Assembly: GCA_949825025.1 (NCBI GenBank)
Contig: OX463787.1
Location: 15,125,707 to 15,189,706 of the forward strand
Source: Siphlonurus alternatus
Lineage: Eukaryota; Arthropoda; Insecta; Ephemeroptera; Siphlonuridae
Length of the DNA stretch: 64,000 nt
Reading direction: 5' to 3'
In this document: piece after piece, positions 12,401 to 26,500 of the stretch
Position numbering within the stretch: position 1 is the stretch's first letter
How the letters are laid out: the number at the start of each line of letters is the position of its first letter
Position numbers and translations under genes: made by a program
The notes under the pieces: model-generated
What the model was told of the DNA's origin: nothing
Database searches by the model: none
Seen by the model: the letters and a program-made list of their open reading frames with translations, nothing else

Positions 12401-15400
12401 CTTTCTTCAGCAGCAGGAGTTGGATTTTTTTTTTTCATATTATAAACTCTCTCCTTGTGTAATTTCCTCCTATTTTGCACATTTTTTAGGAAAAATACAA
12501 GATTTCGTTTTCATGAGTATAAAATTTTAAAAATAATTTAGCAATTCAGCAAACATTAAAAAATGATTAGAAAAGCTTTGTTTTAATTTTTTTAAAAATT
12601 TGTTTTTTATTACCTGTTATCTGATATGAAATTCGCTTCTAAGGAAAACGTTTCCTAAAATGCTCCTTCAACTTTGTTATTGTTTCCATTTCATCCTCAC
12701 AGTTTGAGCGAGGAAGAAATAAGACGTGTTTTTGAGGTAAAATACGTAATAAAATTAGGTTTATACTTGTTCAGGATGAGATAAAGCTAATTTTTCAACT
12801 AGGGATCGTTTTCTCAGTGTACACATTCTCAGTATCGACAACCATATTTTTTTTTCTCAGTGTATGATATATAAAGTTTAAGTGATCGCTAGGGAAATAA
12901 AAAATATAACTTATCTCTAGTTGAGATCAATATACTAACTTTTCTTATATTACAGTATATTCCTGTAAGTTTATATTTAACGATTGACATCAGTTACTAC
13001 GCGAGTCAAAGGAAATTTCTGTCAGACGTAATATAATGAAATAAATTTTAAAATTTCGATAATAATCTAAAACTTAATCTTTTATAGTTTTAACAAATTC
13101 AAGATGACGGTTTCCTCACAATAGCTCCATTTCCGGTTTCCATCCATAAGGCTCCATGTTAAAATTCTAATCTCAGTTTTCTCAAAACTTTTCAGACAGA
13201 TCCACTTCAAAATTTGTATGCCACCTATTGATGGTGAGTTTTAAGTTCTTGCAATTCAAGGGGGCTGATTCTGAGATCTCAATCGACTGAAGTCAATTCT
13301 TAAAGATGTTTTTTACATAATGGAGTATCGACCTCAATTTTTTTATTGCAGAAATGGATAGAGCGTGCAAAGTTATGCTACCCTGATATTTTTCAGATTT
13401 TTTAGAGCCCAGGAAGTATTTTTAAAAATTATTGAAAGTCCTTTTTGTGACGTCACGCGGCGTCAAGTCCTATCTTTTTCTTTTGACGTCACAAAAAGAA
13501 CTTAAAATAATTTTTTAAAAATAGTTCCCGGGCTCTAAAACATCTGAAAAAAATCATGGTAGCATAACTTTGCACCCTCTATATATTTGTGCAATAAAAA
13601 AATTGAGGTCGATATTCCATATATTGTAAACTTTTCATGGTGTATCCAAGAACTGATTAATTTTTCAACGAGACAGTAATGTACAATATTGACTTATCTA
13701 GTTTATAAATTAATTATAACTTGTTCTTATATACACTCTGCTAGCAACTCTGTTCAACTAGATTGTAACTTTGTAAGAGCTGAAATATCGATTGTATGGT
13801 TGACATTTAAAAAGAATGATAAAAAAAATTGTTAAATTGATCAAAGAGAGACGAAAGTTTCAAACAAAATTAATAATATAGTTCTGCATAATAATTATGA
13901 TGTCCTAAATAGTATACCTAAATGATAAAAGGTTCAATATATATAATAAATTAACTAAAAAAAGTGAAAAGTTTATGCTGATATATAATTAGTTTTTAAA
14001 TGTAATTATTTTTTTCAAAGCTTTACAGTCAATAGCAAATAAAATAAAGCAACAATGATTCTTTTTTTTATCACGGTGCAAAGTTTTCTACTTCTATGGC
14101 TTATCACATCTCTCTTAAGGTAGAGATAATACGGATCAGCTGGCCCAATGCTAAAAAAATCCCATTCATAAAAATTATGAAAAATTTTTAAAAATGTTCT
14201 CCTCTACATTCCCAATCAGTAGGTAAAATATCAGGGTATACAAATACGATCTAGTTTTTTAGTTATTAATTTTTAGTTCTCTAATTTAACATGGAGAAAT
14301 GGAACTTCCATGTTAAATTAGTCAATTTCAAAAATTAATAACTCGAAAACTAGCTCGTTTTTGTATATCTGATATTTTACCTACTGATTGGGGATGTAGA
14401 ATAGAACATTTTAAATTTTTTTCATAATTTTTATGAATGGGATTTTTTTAGCATTGGGCCAGCTGATCCGTATTATCTCTACCTTAAGTTCGCACTCTCA
14501 TCGATGCCTGCCCACTAGCCAATCGAGCAGGCATCGTTTGAACTAATAGAGTGAAAATGCATCTCTATAGAGTACTGTGATAAGCTAGAAGGAGGGAATT
14601 TAAACTTTATATACCTTGACAACAAAGGCTCATTGTTGCTTTATTTTATTTGCTATTGACTCTATATTATACAATCTAACAATTGATGCCTGAAAATTTA
14701 CGGAAGTGACATACATTTTTATTTATTTTCACTTCCGATCGTGAGCTAAAAAAAATAGTTCCGAAAATATCGTAATGTACACTCCTCGCCTTGGAAATTT
14801 TGCCTTTCCGAGAGATGAACATTAAATTGAATACATATCTTCAATTTAGAACTTATTTTCTTGTAATATTGAAAAAGCAAAGTCGTGTTGTTGTTTTTAT
14901 ATAGGTTTAAATAAAATCACCGTAAAATCAGCTGACTTGAAAAGCCTTTATTTTCATTTCTTGGCAAACTAATTTTCAGGTACGCAGACTACAGAATTAG
15001 TCATAAAACGTAGAACAAAGCTATTGGTACCAAATAGCACGTACACATCGTCTCACTACATTTGAACAACACTGTACATCAATTAACTCATTCATGATTT
15101 ATACATTAACAATTAAACTGCTCTTTATTTTTAAAAAAAAATCCTTTGTTTAGACGATTATACAGTAGAAGTCAAAATAATTAAGACGTTTACTGCTGTA
15201 AAAATCACTTGGTCCTACTCCTAACTTTGTATATAGTTTAACAATTAAGCGAGAGTCGAAAGATAAGGTCGAGCGTGGCGCAATGCATTGACCGGTTCTC
15301 GTTAGATCACTGAAGTCAAGCAACGTCAAGCGTGGTTACTACTCGGATCGGTGACCATTTCGAGTAAAAATCATTTACCCTCCCTGGGGTAAATTCATCT

Positions 15401-18400
15401 CGCTTTCCACCCAGTTCAGTGATGCAATTGTGTGTGGTTCCCCAGGTTTTGGACATCGTTTTGGTCCATTGAGAAAAAGGTGAGGTGTCCGTCTTGACTG
15501 AATTTTCCACGGTTCCCTCAGTTTCACCTCAGTGAATGCTGGGACGCGTAACAGGCCGTGGACACCATTTTTTCCCTACTTTATCCCTACCCATTACCTC
15601 GCCGCGAGCTTCAAACTCTTTTATATAGTTATTCAGTGGTGTATCCTTATAAAAAAAAAGATAGTTGATGATTGAAAGTTTCCGGAAGCAACGCATTTTC
15701 TGTTGATTTTCACTTCCGGTTGCGAGCTAAATAAAAGTAGAACAACGTAACTTACGTCACTTCCGGAAAAATTTCAGACATGCATCAACTTTTGCTTGTT
15801 ATAGTGCCTTTTCTTACACAAAAAGTTCAAGAAATTTGTTGGAATTTCCCATTAGAATTGCATATTTTACTAACTATTTTTTATTCATATTTAAACACCA
15901 ATTTACGACTTTTAACATTTAAAATTTTTTCCTTTAATTTAAACTTCTACAAATTTAATAAAAAAGTTTAACTTGTAAAAACCAATAATGTTTAGACTTG
16001 ACATTTCAGAAAAAACGTAAATTGTTTCCACTTAAAAAAACTAAACTTTCTTTTTCAAATAACAGTATTATTTAATTTGATTTAAATCATTTCATTGATT
16101 TTTTTTTTAAATATACAGAGAGACAGTGAAGAGACAGAATTTTATTGATTTATATTATATTACTCTTTCATATTAAGCTATTTCGTCGCGTGACATGTGA
16201 AATTTATTGAAATGGGATTCTCTAGGGGATGAAAAGATGCAGGGAAGGGTAGTAAGGAAAGTAGATGCGTTTAAATGATATGATCTTGAAAAGGGTAGAA
16301 ATTCTATGCTCTAATATTGCAGTCAAATGTACACTCGTTGTCTTTGAAAATTTCCCACTTTTAGCCTTGTTAATAATCAATATAATCATGCATTGTTATT
16401 TTTAAGGGGCATAGTAATTAACAAGGCTGCAAAGGGAAATATTCCGAGGTGACGAATATGCATGAAGAACCAATGATTTTGAAGAAAAATATTTAGCAAA
16501 CAAAACTATTATTAAGGTATAACCTGAGAATTTGTCTGTCAAGGTCAAGAGGCGTGGCTACACCTGCAAATCTGACAACACTGTTGCAATAGTAATGCGA
16601 ATAAAAGATTAGGAGGGGGTGGTAACTACAGTCCTTGAGAGCGTTGCCAAGTCTCTTAGGACATATCAGAAACGATCATCGCCACGGTTCGAAATATATG
16701 AAAACAATTCGGAAAAATAGTCCAAAAAATTAATTAGCTTTTAATCCATGTAAAATTCTAAAAAAATTCTCGAGCCGTTTTTGTGCAACGTTGATTGAAA
16801 AATTTAACATTGAAAGGATACAAAATACACATTTGAATAAATTAATTATAATTAAACCAACGGTTAAAAAAATCTAAAAAAAATTAGTAGTATTTGGACA
16901 ATTGTTGTAAGTCTACCAAATTAATTTCAAGAACATCTGTCGATACGACTTTTTTCGTCCGAATATCTCAGGTTAAGCCTTAAAAAAGATGTTGTGATTT
17001 ACGTTAACCAGCACAGCATATAGGATTTTAGGGTTTTCTGCCTACATCTCGAAGATATTCGGGCTACTTCAGGCATTTCCGTGCTACACAAAACGTAAAC
17101 AAGAAATTTCCGCATATCAAGGGTTCATGCGGTCCCGAGGGAGGTGTATAAAAATATAAGATTTGAGAGACGTTATATGGAAGAGCATTCATTTTGTAGT
17201 CCCCAGTCATTTAAAGTTCATCACACATCCAAAAGTTGTGTAACGTCGTCCCCCCCCCACCCCACTCCCACACACAAAAGAGCAGGTAATGTTCTTTTTA
17301 CTCTGAAAATTGTGATTATTTATCTACAGCTAATAATACCATGATTACAAAAACTCAAAAAACAAGTTAAGCTGGTATTACACGATACAATTTTGCATAC
17401 AATTTATTTATTATATTTATTCAGAAAACAGACTACAGGTTAGGTAATCCGATTATAAAGAATACAATATAGTTCAAATAGGTTGAGGGCAAGAAAATTT
17501 CGTCTCCATATATCGAAACAAATGGAGTTCAAGATTTCTTGTAAGGAAAAATTATATGCAAAATTGTATCGTGTAATATCTGCTTTAAAATTCTGAAATA
17601 TGCTTGTAGACAAACAAAATGAGGTATCAGCGATGGATTAATTACTTTTTCAACAAAATTTTAGTACCATTAAATCAATTACGATAAAAATAACTAGACT
17701 GAAATCAGCAGAAAGCTATTTTTGGAAAGCGACTAAAAAACATTTATTTCAGAATTGAAAAAGCAGTCACTATATACTTCGTACAATGTAATGATTGTTC
17801 CCCTCTCAGAGTTATTTATAAAGCAGCGCGATGCAATTGACTTTTTCTCGCTGTAAATCGATCTCTCTTCAATTCCAATTGTTTATTTATCCTCAATTTC
17901 AACACTCGGTGGTGCTAAATGCTTCAGAAATAAAATTAAGTATTGTTAGAATTTTTATTGAACGAAACCGTTATATAATACAAAATTTATATTTAGAAAT
18001 TTCAATCATTTACTGAATGAATAAAGCAAGCACTTTATTTAAAATTTTAGTTTATTTCAAAAATAATTCATTGTTCAATATATTAGAATATTTTTATTAT
18101 TAGTGTATACCAGTACATTTATGTCACATGCAGACGATTTAGTTGTTATCACAAGTTGAGAATGGTACCACAGCAGTGACGGTGTTGAACCTTTGAAATT
18201 GGTACAATCGTCACCTCGGAAAATTTCCCTTTGAGGCCTTGATATTAAGAATGAATTCTATTCAGTTAAAATGATTTTTTTGAAAATAAAGGCGGATTCA
18301 GATGGCGACAATGGCAATGCGACGCGATTTTGTCACACAAGCTGTGAAATTCTATGCGGAAGCGAATTCGCCATTGCGGCGGCGAATATCGCGTTAAATT

Positions 18401-21400
18401 ACGATGCTCTTTTTTTTAATCGCCAAATATGGCTGCCATTGGATGTTACGCAGCGAGTGCGCATTATTCATTTCGCGTCGCAGGCTGGAAATCGCCATGT
18501 GAATCCGCCTTAAACTGTCAGTGTCTTCAAGATGGTTAACAAATGCAACCATTTTATAGTGATATAAGACATTCCTTAATGTTGGTGATTTTTATTGTGT
18601 ATTTTCAGTTTTTATATGTTTGTGACGTGATCAATGTTGTATTGTACAACCAGCTTCGAATTAAAATTATTATTATTAATATGATTATCACCATGCCTCG
18701 TAATAATAACACTGCCAAGTGGGAAAATTTCTCAGGCGACAAGGGTACATCATTTTCTATACCCATCGCCTTGAGGTTAGACAACCTGTTCAGCTCTCAA
18801 GTGAGGCAGATTGCATATAAAGCAGGGGCAAAGAAATATCTTACTACAGTCAATTTAATTTTATATTCCCACCGGAAGTAACCGGAAGTCTTATGTTTTT
18901 TTAGCTACTCTCTTTGTAATTCAGTTTTGAAACTTAATGTACAATTTTTTTTACCTAAAATTACCTGCCAATATGTGAAATGGCAAAGCTGAAGTATGAA
19001 TTGAAAAGCCAGAAATTTTACACTTCCAGCTACTTCCTGCGAGAATATTCAACTTTAGTCAAATTTACAAGATAGTCCCTCCGGAAGTAGCCGGAAGTGT
19101 AAGTTTTCTGATCTTCCTAGTTATATTTCAGTGTTACAATTTCACACATAGGTCAGTACTTTAACTTCAAACCACTCTGTAAAGTTTCAAAACTGAAGAG
19201 CTGCAAATTCACACTTCCGGGCCCTTCCGGCTACTTCCGGAAAGAATATCAAATTAATTTGACTGTAAGTATAAACTGTAATAGGCTCAGATTTAATGCT
19301 CAGGGAATTGTTTAACCTTAAAGCGAGATTAGTTGAAAATGTTAAACTTATTAATTGGTATATACATCAGAGTTTCATATGAAAGCTACTATAAATAACT
19401 CAATGTAAAGACATAGACGAATGATACCACATCCTTTTACACATTGTTTACATTGTTCATATAAAAGGCATTATTATAAAATTTATTTGTTCCCTCTATA
19501 TTCATCTAATTAATTAATGATGTATTGTTTAAAAGTTTTAAAATAGATTTAGAATTTAAATAATTTTTCAAAACACATTTACTAACAAATAAAATTATTT
19601 ACTTTTTTATCCGAAGATCTTCGGGATACATGCAGAAAACCCTAATATCCTAATCTGTGCAGGACTCACAATATCTCTTTTTTAATAAAAGTTTTAAATA
19701 TTTTTCTTTAATAGCATTGGTTCTTCTAGTCACCATTAATGAAAGAAAATTCTATGAAAAATGATACAAATAGACAGGAGAAATTAATTTCTAGACCAAC
19801 TTAAGTACCTATTTGCTATACTGCTGACAATGTTTTGCCTACAAATCGTGACGTCATATTGTTTTGTGACGTATGGTGAAAGACCCGGAAATCAATAGAA
19901 AATGCTTCATTTCCGGTAATTTTTAGGTGTGAACTCTCGTATGTTTGACTAATCATTTTCCTAATGTGCTTAAAAAAACTCTCATCGCTTTTACTTACTA
20001 TGTGTTGACAAATAGCTGCGAGTAATGAATTAGAATGTTTTTGAGAGAACGCTTAATTGGGGTAAAGAAGAACTCAGCCTTTTCTCACTGTAATATTTGA
20101 AATATAAATATAGAAAACAAAAATAATTTTTAAATTTTTACCAGGATGCAACAAAAATCATGCACTCTAAATATATATTTGATGCAAGGGAGTTTTATAT
20201 ATTAAATCTATGAAATAATTTAACTCGGTTAGCCAAATTTTATTATATATATCATTTTAATCACATGAAAAACGACAGAAATTATTATTATTATTATTAT
20301 TTATATGCAAACTGATTACATTGCATCAATAAATCTCGCGGATTAACTTGTGATTTAGTAGTTCTTTTAAATTTTAATGTTTTATTTTAAAAACAAATAT
20401 TATTTTATTTTTTAATGTTTTTGTAAAATTTTACATAAAAAAATAACAATAAAAAATGTTTAAATGTTTTAATATTTAATTAAGTTTTTTTTATTGTTTA
20501 ATTTTGCAATATTACCAAAATTATTTATTCATGAACAGGATAAAAATAATTTAAAATTTTATAAACATTTTTCTTACACCCTTTTTCTCATAACTTAATC
20601 GTAAAATAAAATTGTTCTCCGCTGGAAATAGTTCACTAGTTGATAAGAAGTTAGAAATAATAATAATACTTTAATTGAATGCATTTTGGTTAAATCATTT
20701 TTTTCCTGCTACAAAGGGAATTTTTAAGTACTGATGTCATAGAATGAAAAACAAATAATCTGATACGAGCAGGCGTACAATCATAAATCTATTGGTACAA
20801 GATTAAAATTATTGCTGCATGGAGAAAGCATTCCTAAAAGCAGAAGTATTATAATATAAAATACAGTATAATAATTATTTAATAATTTTTTTCTTCCCTC
20901 AACTGAGCCTTGTTGTAAGGTACTGGTTACAAGGGACTGAATTAAAACTTCTCGGCTCTTCATATACCCACACTTAGCATATTTTGTGAGTCGCTTACAA
21001 ATCGGGGCGCCCATACAGGCCTTAAAATCCATCTTAACGATTGACCTCAGTTACTACGCGATTCAAAGGAAATTTGTCAGACGGAATCGAATGAAATAAA
21101 AAAAAAAAAAAATTGAGAATGCTCTAAAACTCAATCGCTTACGGTTTGAGTAGATTCAAGGGGGCGGTTTCCTCACAATAGCTCCATTTCAGGTTTCCAT
21201 CCATAAGGCCAATGTTAAACTTCCACCTCAGTTTTCTCAAAACTGATAAGACCGATCCACTTCAAAATTTACATAGGGAGTTCAAAGTTCTCTGCAAAAT
21301 CTTGTAGCATTTAAAGGGGGCCGATTCCGAGATCTCAATCAACTGAGGTCAATCCTTAATAGTCATTTGGTTGTATTTTGACTGAGGGAACCTAAGTTAG

Positions 21401-23454
21401 AATGGTTGGATGGAGGATGACATCAATCACCTTCCGTATGCATAAGTAGGAGTTCTTTAGTACAATCATGTGAAAAAAAAATTGGAGGTACCTGGGATCG
21501 AACTCTTGACTTTCTGATTAAAATTTGAAATTAAAAATCCTTACTAAATAGCTTCCTACATTATAAATTCAAATTAATATTTATTTAGCAACAGTTACAG
21601 AACCAAGGCACTATGGCACTAAATATAATAAAGTCAACAACATAACAAAAAAAATGATAATACATACAACTTGAAATAATAAATCATGCATGTAAAAAAC
21701 ACCATAGTCAAAAACTGGCTTAACGAATAAGTGAATATATATGTCAACATTACGGTGATCAGATGCCAATAGAGGCTTCAAGTCAGCTGATTTTTCGGTG
21801 ATCCCACCCGCTATACCAAACCTATATTAAAAAAAAACGTGAATTCGTTTTTTCACCAAGAATAAGATTTTTCAGGGATAATTCCCTTTACGGAACTTTG
21901 GTCCAAACTGAAAAATAAAGTAGATAATTCAAGATTTAGATTTTTTACTTGATTTATAACCGAGAAAAGTTAAAAAAACACTTTGCTTCATTTTCAAGTG
22001 CAAGATGGACCTTAGCGACAAACAGTTGCGCAGCGAAAGCGCATCACTTGAAGTCTCCATTTGTTGTAGAGATTTTGTACTCTCGTACAAAACACAAACT
22101 TGGACACATCCACACGCCCCCCCTCGGTGGCGGTGGAATCTTACAATCAAATTAATTTAATATTCCTTCCGGAAGTAGCTGGAAGTGTGAAGTTTGCAGT
22201 TCTTCTGTTTGTAATTTTGTTCTGAAACTTTACAGAGTGGTTTGCAGTAGATGAAGTACTGACCTATGTGTGAATTTATAACTCTGAAATACAAATAGGA
22301 AGACCAGAAACCTTACACTTCCGGTTACTTCCGGAGGGAATATCTTATATATTTGACTGTAATTTACAAGATGACACAAACAGTTAATTATAAAAGTAAA
22401 TGAGATAAATTACAAAATATGAAATAATTTCTAGCGAAATAAACATCAGACGTAAAATTTTTATAGTAAAGTATAAGGTATAATAATATTTTAGTATCAG
22501 TACGATTCTAATATAAAATTTGCTGACAGATATTTGTACTGTATAGTTCAACAAATATGATTAGAACCGGAAGTGCGATGTTTTTAAACCTGAAACTTTG
22601 CAGAGGGATTTTTATTATAACAGGGATTTCAAACTATTTTGCAAAGTTTTTGATTTTCATTTTTCCTAGTTCAACCAAATTCCTTCCACTTCCGGGTACT
22701 TCCAGTGATAATCTTACATTACAATCAAATTTACATGATATTCCCTCCGGAAGTAACCGGAAGTGAAAGATTTCTGATCTCCATGGCATATTCAAATTTC
22801 AGTGTTACAATAAAATTCACACATAGGTCAGTACTTCTACTTCAAACCACTTTGTAAAGTTTCAAAACTGAATTAAAATCAGAAGAGCTATAAACTTCAA
22901 ACTTCCGGCTACTTCCGGAAGGAATATCAAATTAATTTGACTATAGTACAGTCAAAATAATTCGATATTCCCTCCGGATGTAGCCGGAAGTGTAAGATTT
23001 CTAGCCTTTTTATTCTTATTTCAGCGTTACAATTTCACACACAGGTCAGTACTTTTACTTCAAACAACTCTGTTAAGTTTTAAAACTGAGTTAGAAACAA
23101 AATAGCTGCAAAATTCATACTTTCGGCTACTTCCGGAAGGAATATAAAATTAATTTGACTATATTTCATGCAGAGGTACTCACCGCGAGAATGAACCGAG
23201 AGCAACAAACCTCCAGAACAGAATGTTCACTTTTATAACTCTCTGTGTCGGTCACATATAGAGGGTCAGAGGGCAATTCGTTTTTGAGCCACTTTATCTC
23301 GGTCAGTAGACGCATGGAGGTCGTTATCCGTTAATTATCTCAAGTTGCAAGCCAGCGGTATATTAACACATGTCGTCTCATCAGCCATTATATATATTAA
23401 GCTCTCATTACATCATTGGCCTTTGACTCTAGTGGCTAAAATAAAGATGATGAC

Positions 23455-23533
<79 letters not shown>

Positions 23534-26500
23534 TGCAAATCAAGCATCATCATATTTCGATTCATAAAAAATATATATCTATAACTGAGGGAAACATGGA
23601 AACCTTAATTAAATGGTCACTACAACTGTATTTTAAGGTTATAATTGGAGATACACTATGCAATAATGATATAAAGCCAGGAATGAGAAAAATTTTATTT
23701 TCTTAAATAATCACCAATCCAGCTATTAACTAAGCTCAACGTAGCTTGACTTTAGTGATCTATATAGAAAAAACTAGTCAATTAACACACTGTAACTGTC
23801 AAACTTTTTACTTTTTACGCAATTAAATACATGATTATTATTATTATTTTTTAATTGTTGCATACAAATTTTCCTTAAAAGAAAACTTTTTCCCATTTGT
23901 ACAAATTGTGTTAAAAAAATTCTTGTAATTATAATAAATTTTATGCATTAATTAGAAAATTCATCATGTTATACTTGCTTTATATTATTCCTCTTCCGAA
24001 ATTAAGAGCTGTCTGCTGTCAGGTAATGAGATATAAGAATGTAAAAATTTTAGTGGCTTAATCGAAAGAAGGGGTAAAAATATGGTACTGTGAATTTTTT
24101 CAGATTTTTCTGAGACCGGGAACTATTTTTAAAAAATTATTGAAAGTTTATTTTATGACGTCACGGGTGGCACTCCTTAAGAAAAAGGATAGGGTAATGC
24201 TGCCCGTGACGTCATAAAATAAGCTTTCAATAATTTTTTTAAAAACCATTCCCGGTCTCAGAAAAATCTAAAAAAATTCACAGTACCATGCATATTTTTA
24301 CCCCTTCTTTCGATTAAGCCACTAAAATTTTCACATTCTAATATCTCATTACAACAGTGTACCGATCTACAGTTCATTGTAGACACGATCGTGGTAGCAA
24401 TTCATTTTGTTTATTATTTCAATTTATTTCGAACGAGGGACGATCAAGCATACTTTTTTTTTTATCAAATAATACATACAATACACACTTTTCATTTATC
24501 GTATAGTACATTGCTATTTTGTGTAGTTGACAAACCATGTCCTCTATATGTCCTCTATATAATTATATTATAATATATTATACACCTGTATGTACAAGAC
24601 AGTTGGTCAATTTAATTGTTTTCAACTGTACATATGACTGTTGACTCTAATTACAGTCAAATTTACTTGAGATTCCTACCGGAAGTAGCCGAAAATGAGT
24701 AGTTTCTGATCTTCCTGTTCATGTCCAATTTTGTACTTTTGCAAACAAGTCAGTCCTCTTATTGCAAAGCTCTCTGATGTCAAATTTTAAACTACAAATG
24801 CAAACAGGAAGGACAGAAACCTCTTACTTCCGGCGGGAATATTAATTTAATTTTACTATATTCATACTCACATACCAAGCGTATGACACAAAGTTGTAAA
24901 CTAAGTAATAAAATGTTAGTAATTAATTTATTAATAGGAGCATGCTTTTGACGTTGTGTCATTTTGTAGAAATGCTTTTAAGTTGATGTTATGTAGGATT
25001 ATTACATTATTCTTATTAACCAATGAAAATCTAGCATCTAGCACGCTATGTCATTCATATTTTAAAATAATTACCCATCATTTCACTCACATTAATACGA
25101 TATTCCCTTCTTGATGGAGCCAAAGTGCGACTTCTGTTTCTTCCTATTCGTATTTCATTATTAAAATTTCATATATAGGTTAGTAATTTTACTGCAAAAA
25201 CTTATACATATCTTTATATTATTAAATTAGAAATAAAATAGTCACAAATTTTTATATACTTCCGAAGGGAATATCATGCTAATTTTTTATAGTACCTATT
25301 TTTTCTGACAATTTTAATGGAAAGGCAAGTTTAATTATATGATTCACGATAAAAGTTATTTTATATTACCAATAAAAATCGAGATTTTGTGCAGCATAGA
25401 GTTTAAATAAAAAAAAATATATATATAAAATTTTCCAAAGTCTTCTACTTGCAATGGTTGTAACAAATCATTGTTATAGTGTCTATCCGATGAAGCCTTT
25501 TTCTTTGTTAACCGTAGGACTGATTTCACCACTAGAGCAAAGAACGTAATGACATTATATTGTTGATAATTTTTAAAGGTAATTTTCCATAAGTTAACAA
25601 CTAAATCAACAATCGTCCCTTCACCGGACGAAATTACACAACAAAACTTTGTTTACTAACAACGAGCAGACGACTGGATTCTTTTCCTAACAAATCTTAC
25701 AGCGATGTAAGGAACATGAAATTTGCGTGTCGAAGCTTCTCAAGTTCTTAAAATTTTTCTTTGACAATGCATCCATATAATTTAAATATTAACATGTATT
25801 TTTAAAGAGTTACCCAATAAGTAGCGTTGTACCTCGATAAAAAATATTAGCAAAAAATCAAATTAAGCTAAAAATATCAAGCTAAATTTTAGCTATTTAT
25901 AAATGCTTTTCATTGAATATTCGTTGTAATAATTAAGAGAAAACATGAATTTAATACTCAATAGTCATAGAATAATTACGTAGCTTTGAATTCTTATCCC
26001 TTTTACAATAAGGACAAAATTTAATAAATAAACAAGTCAAAATTGAACATTCTTAAAATTAAAAGGATGGATTGCAATTTATTATGTTTAAGCCAAAGTC
26101 TTCTACTCGCAATGGTTGTAACAAAACCATTGTTTATAATGTCTGTCGCATGAAACCTTTTTCATTATTAAACATGGGACGACGTAGTGCCTAATTTTAC
26201 CACCAGAGCAGAGAACGTAATGGCATTGTTGGCGCTGGGCAACCGTTTCAACTTCATATTTAACGGTCATTTTACATAAGTTAACATGTAAATCAACAAC
26301 TGTCCCATGTTTTTCCCTTCACGCGACAGACATTACACAACAATACTTTGTTTACTAACAACAAGCAGAAGACTTTGGTTTAAGCTTAGAATATTTACCC
26401 TTGAGTCTCCACTTTAAGTACTACATTGAGTTTTATTGAAGCACTTGATTTTAAGACCCATTTACTCTATGAAGTATCCTCTTCAAACTTAACTTCCTTT

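Noticed and set aside
15295..15360. 5S rRNA gene (also at 32,760, 36,060 and 43,140)
   Set aside because: Only the promoter half of 5S rRNA is present, followed by an unrelated body and an A tail; these are SINEs.
18271..18513. 80-codon frame
   Set aside because: It coincides with the GGCGGATTCA foldback MITE; the second copy at 54,299 gives unrelated broken frames.
22142..23163. CRISPR-like array of regularly spaced repeats
   Set aside because: The repeats are 200-bp inverted-repeat MITEs in a eukaryotic intron, not short direct repeats with spacers.
23345..23533. Frame ending in a long Arg-Glu repeat
   Set aside because: It is the translation of a (GA)n microsatellite. The same reasoning removes the frame at 35,200-35,424.
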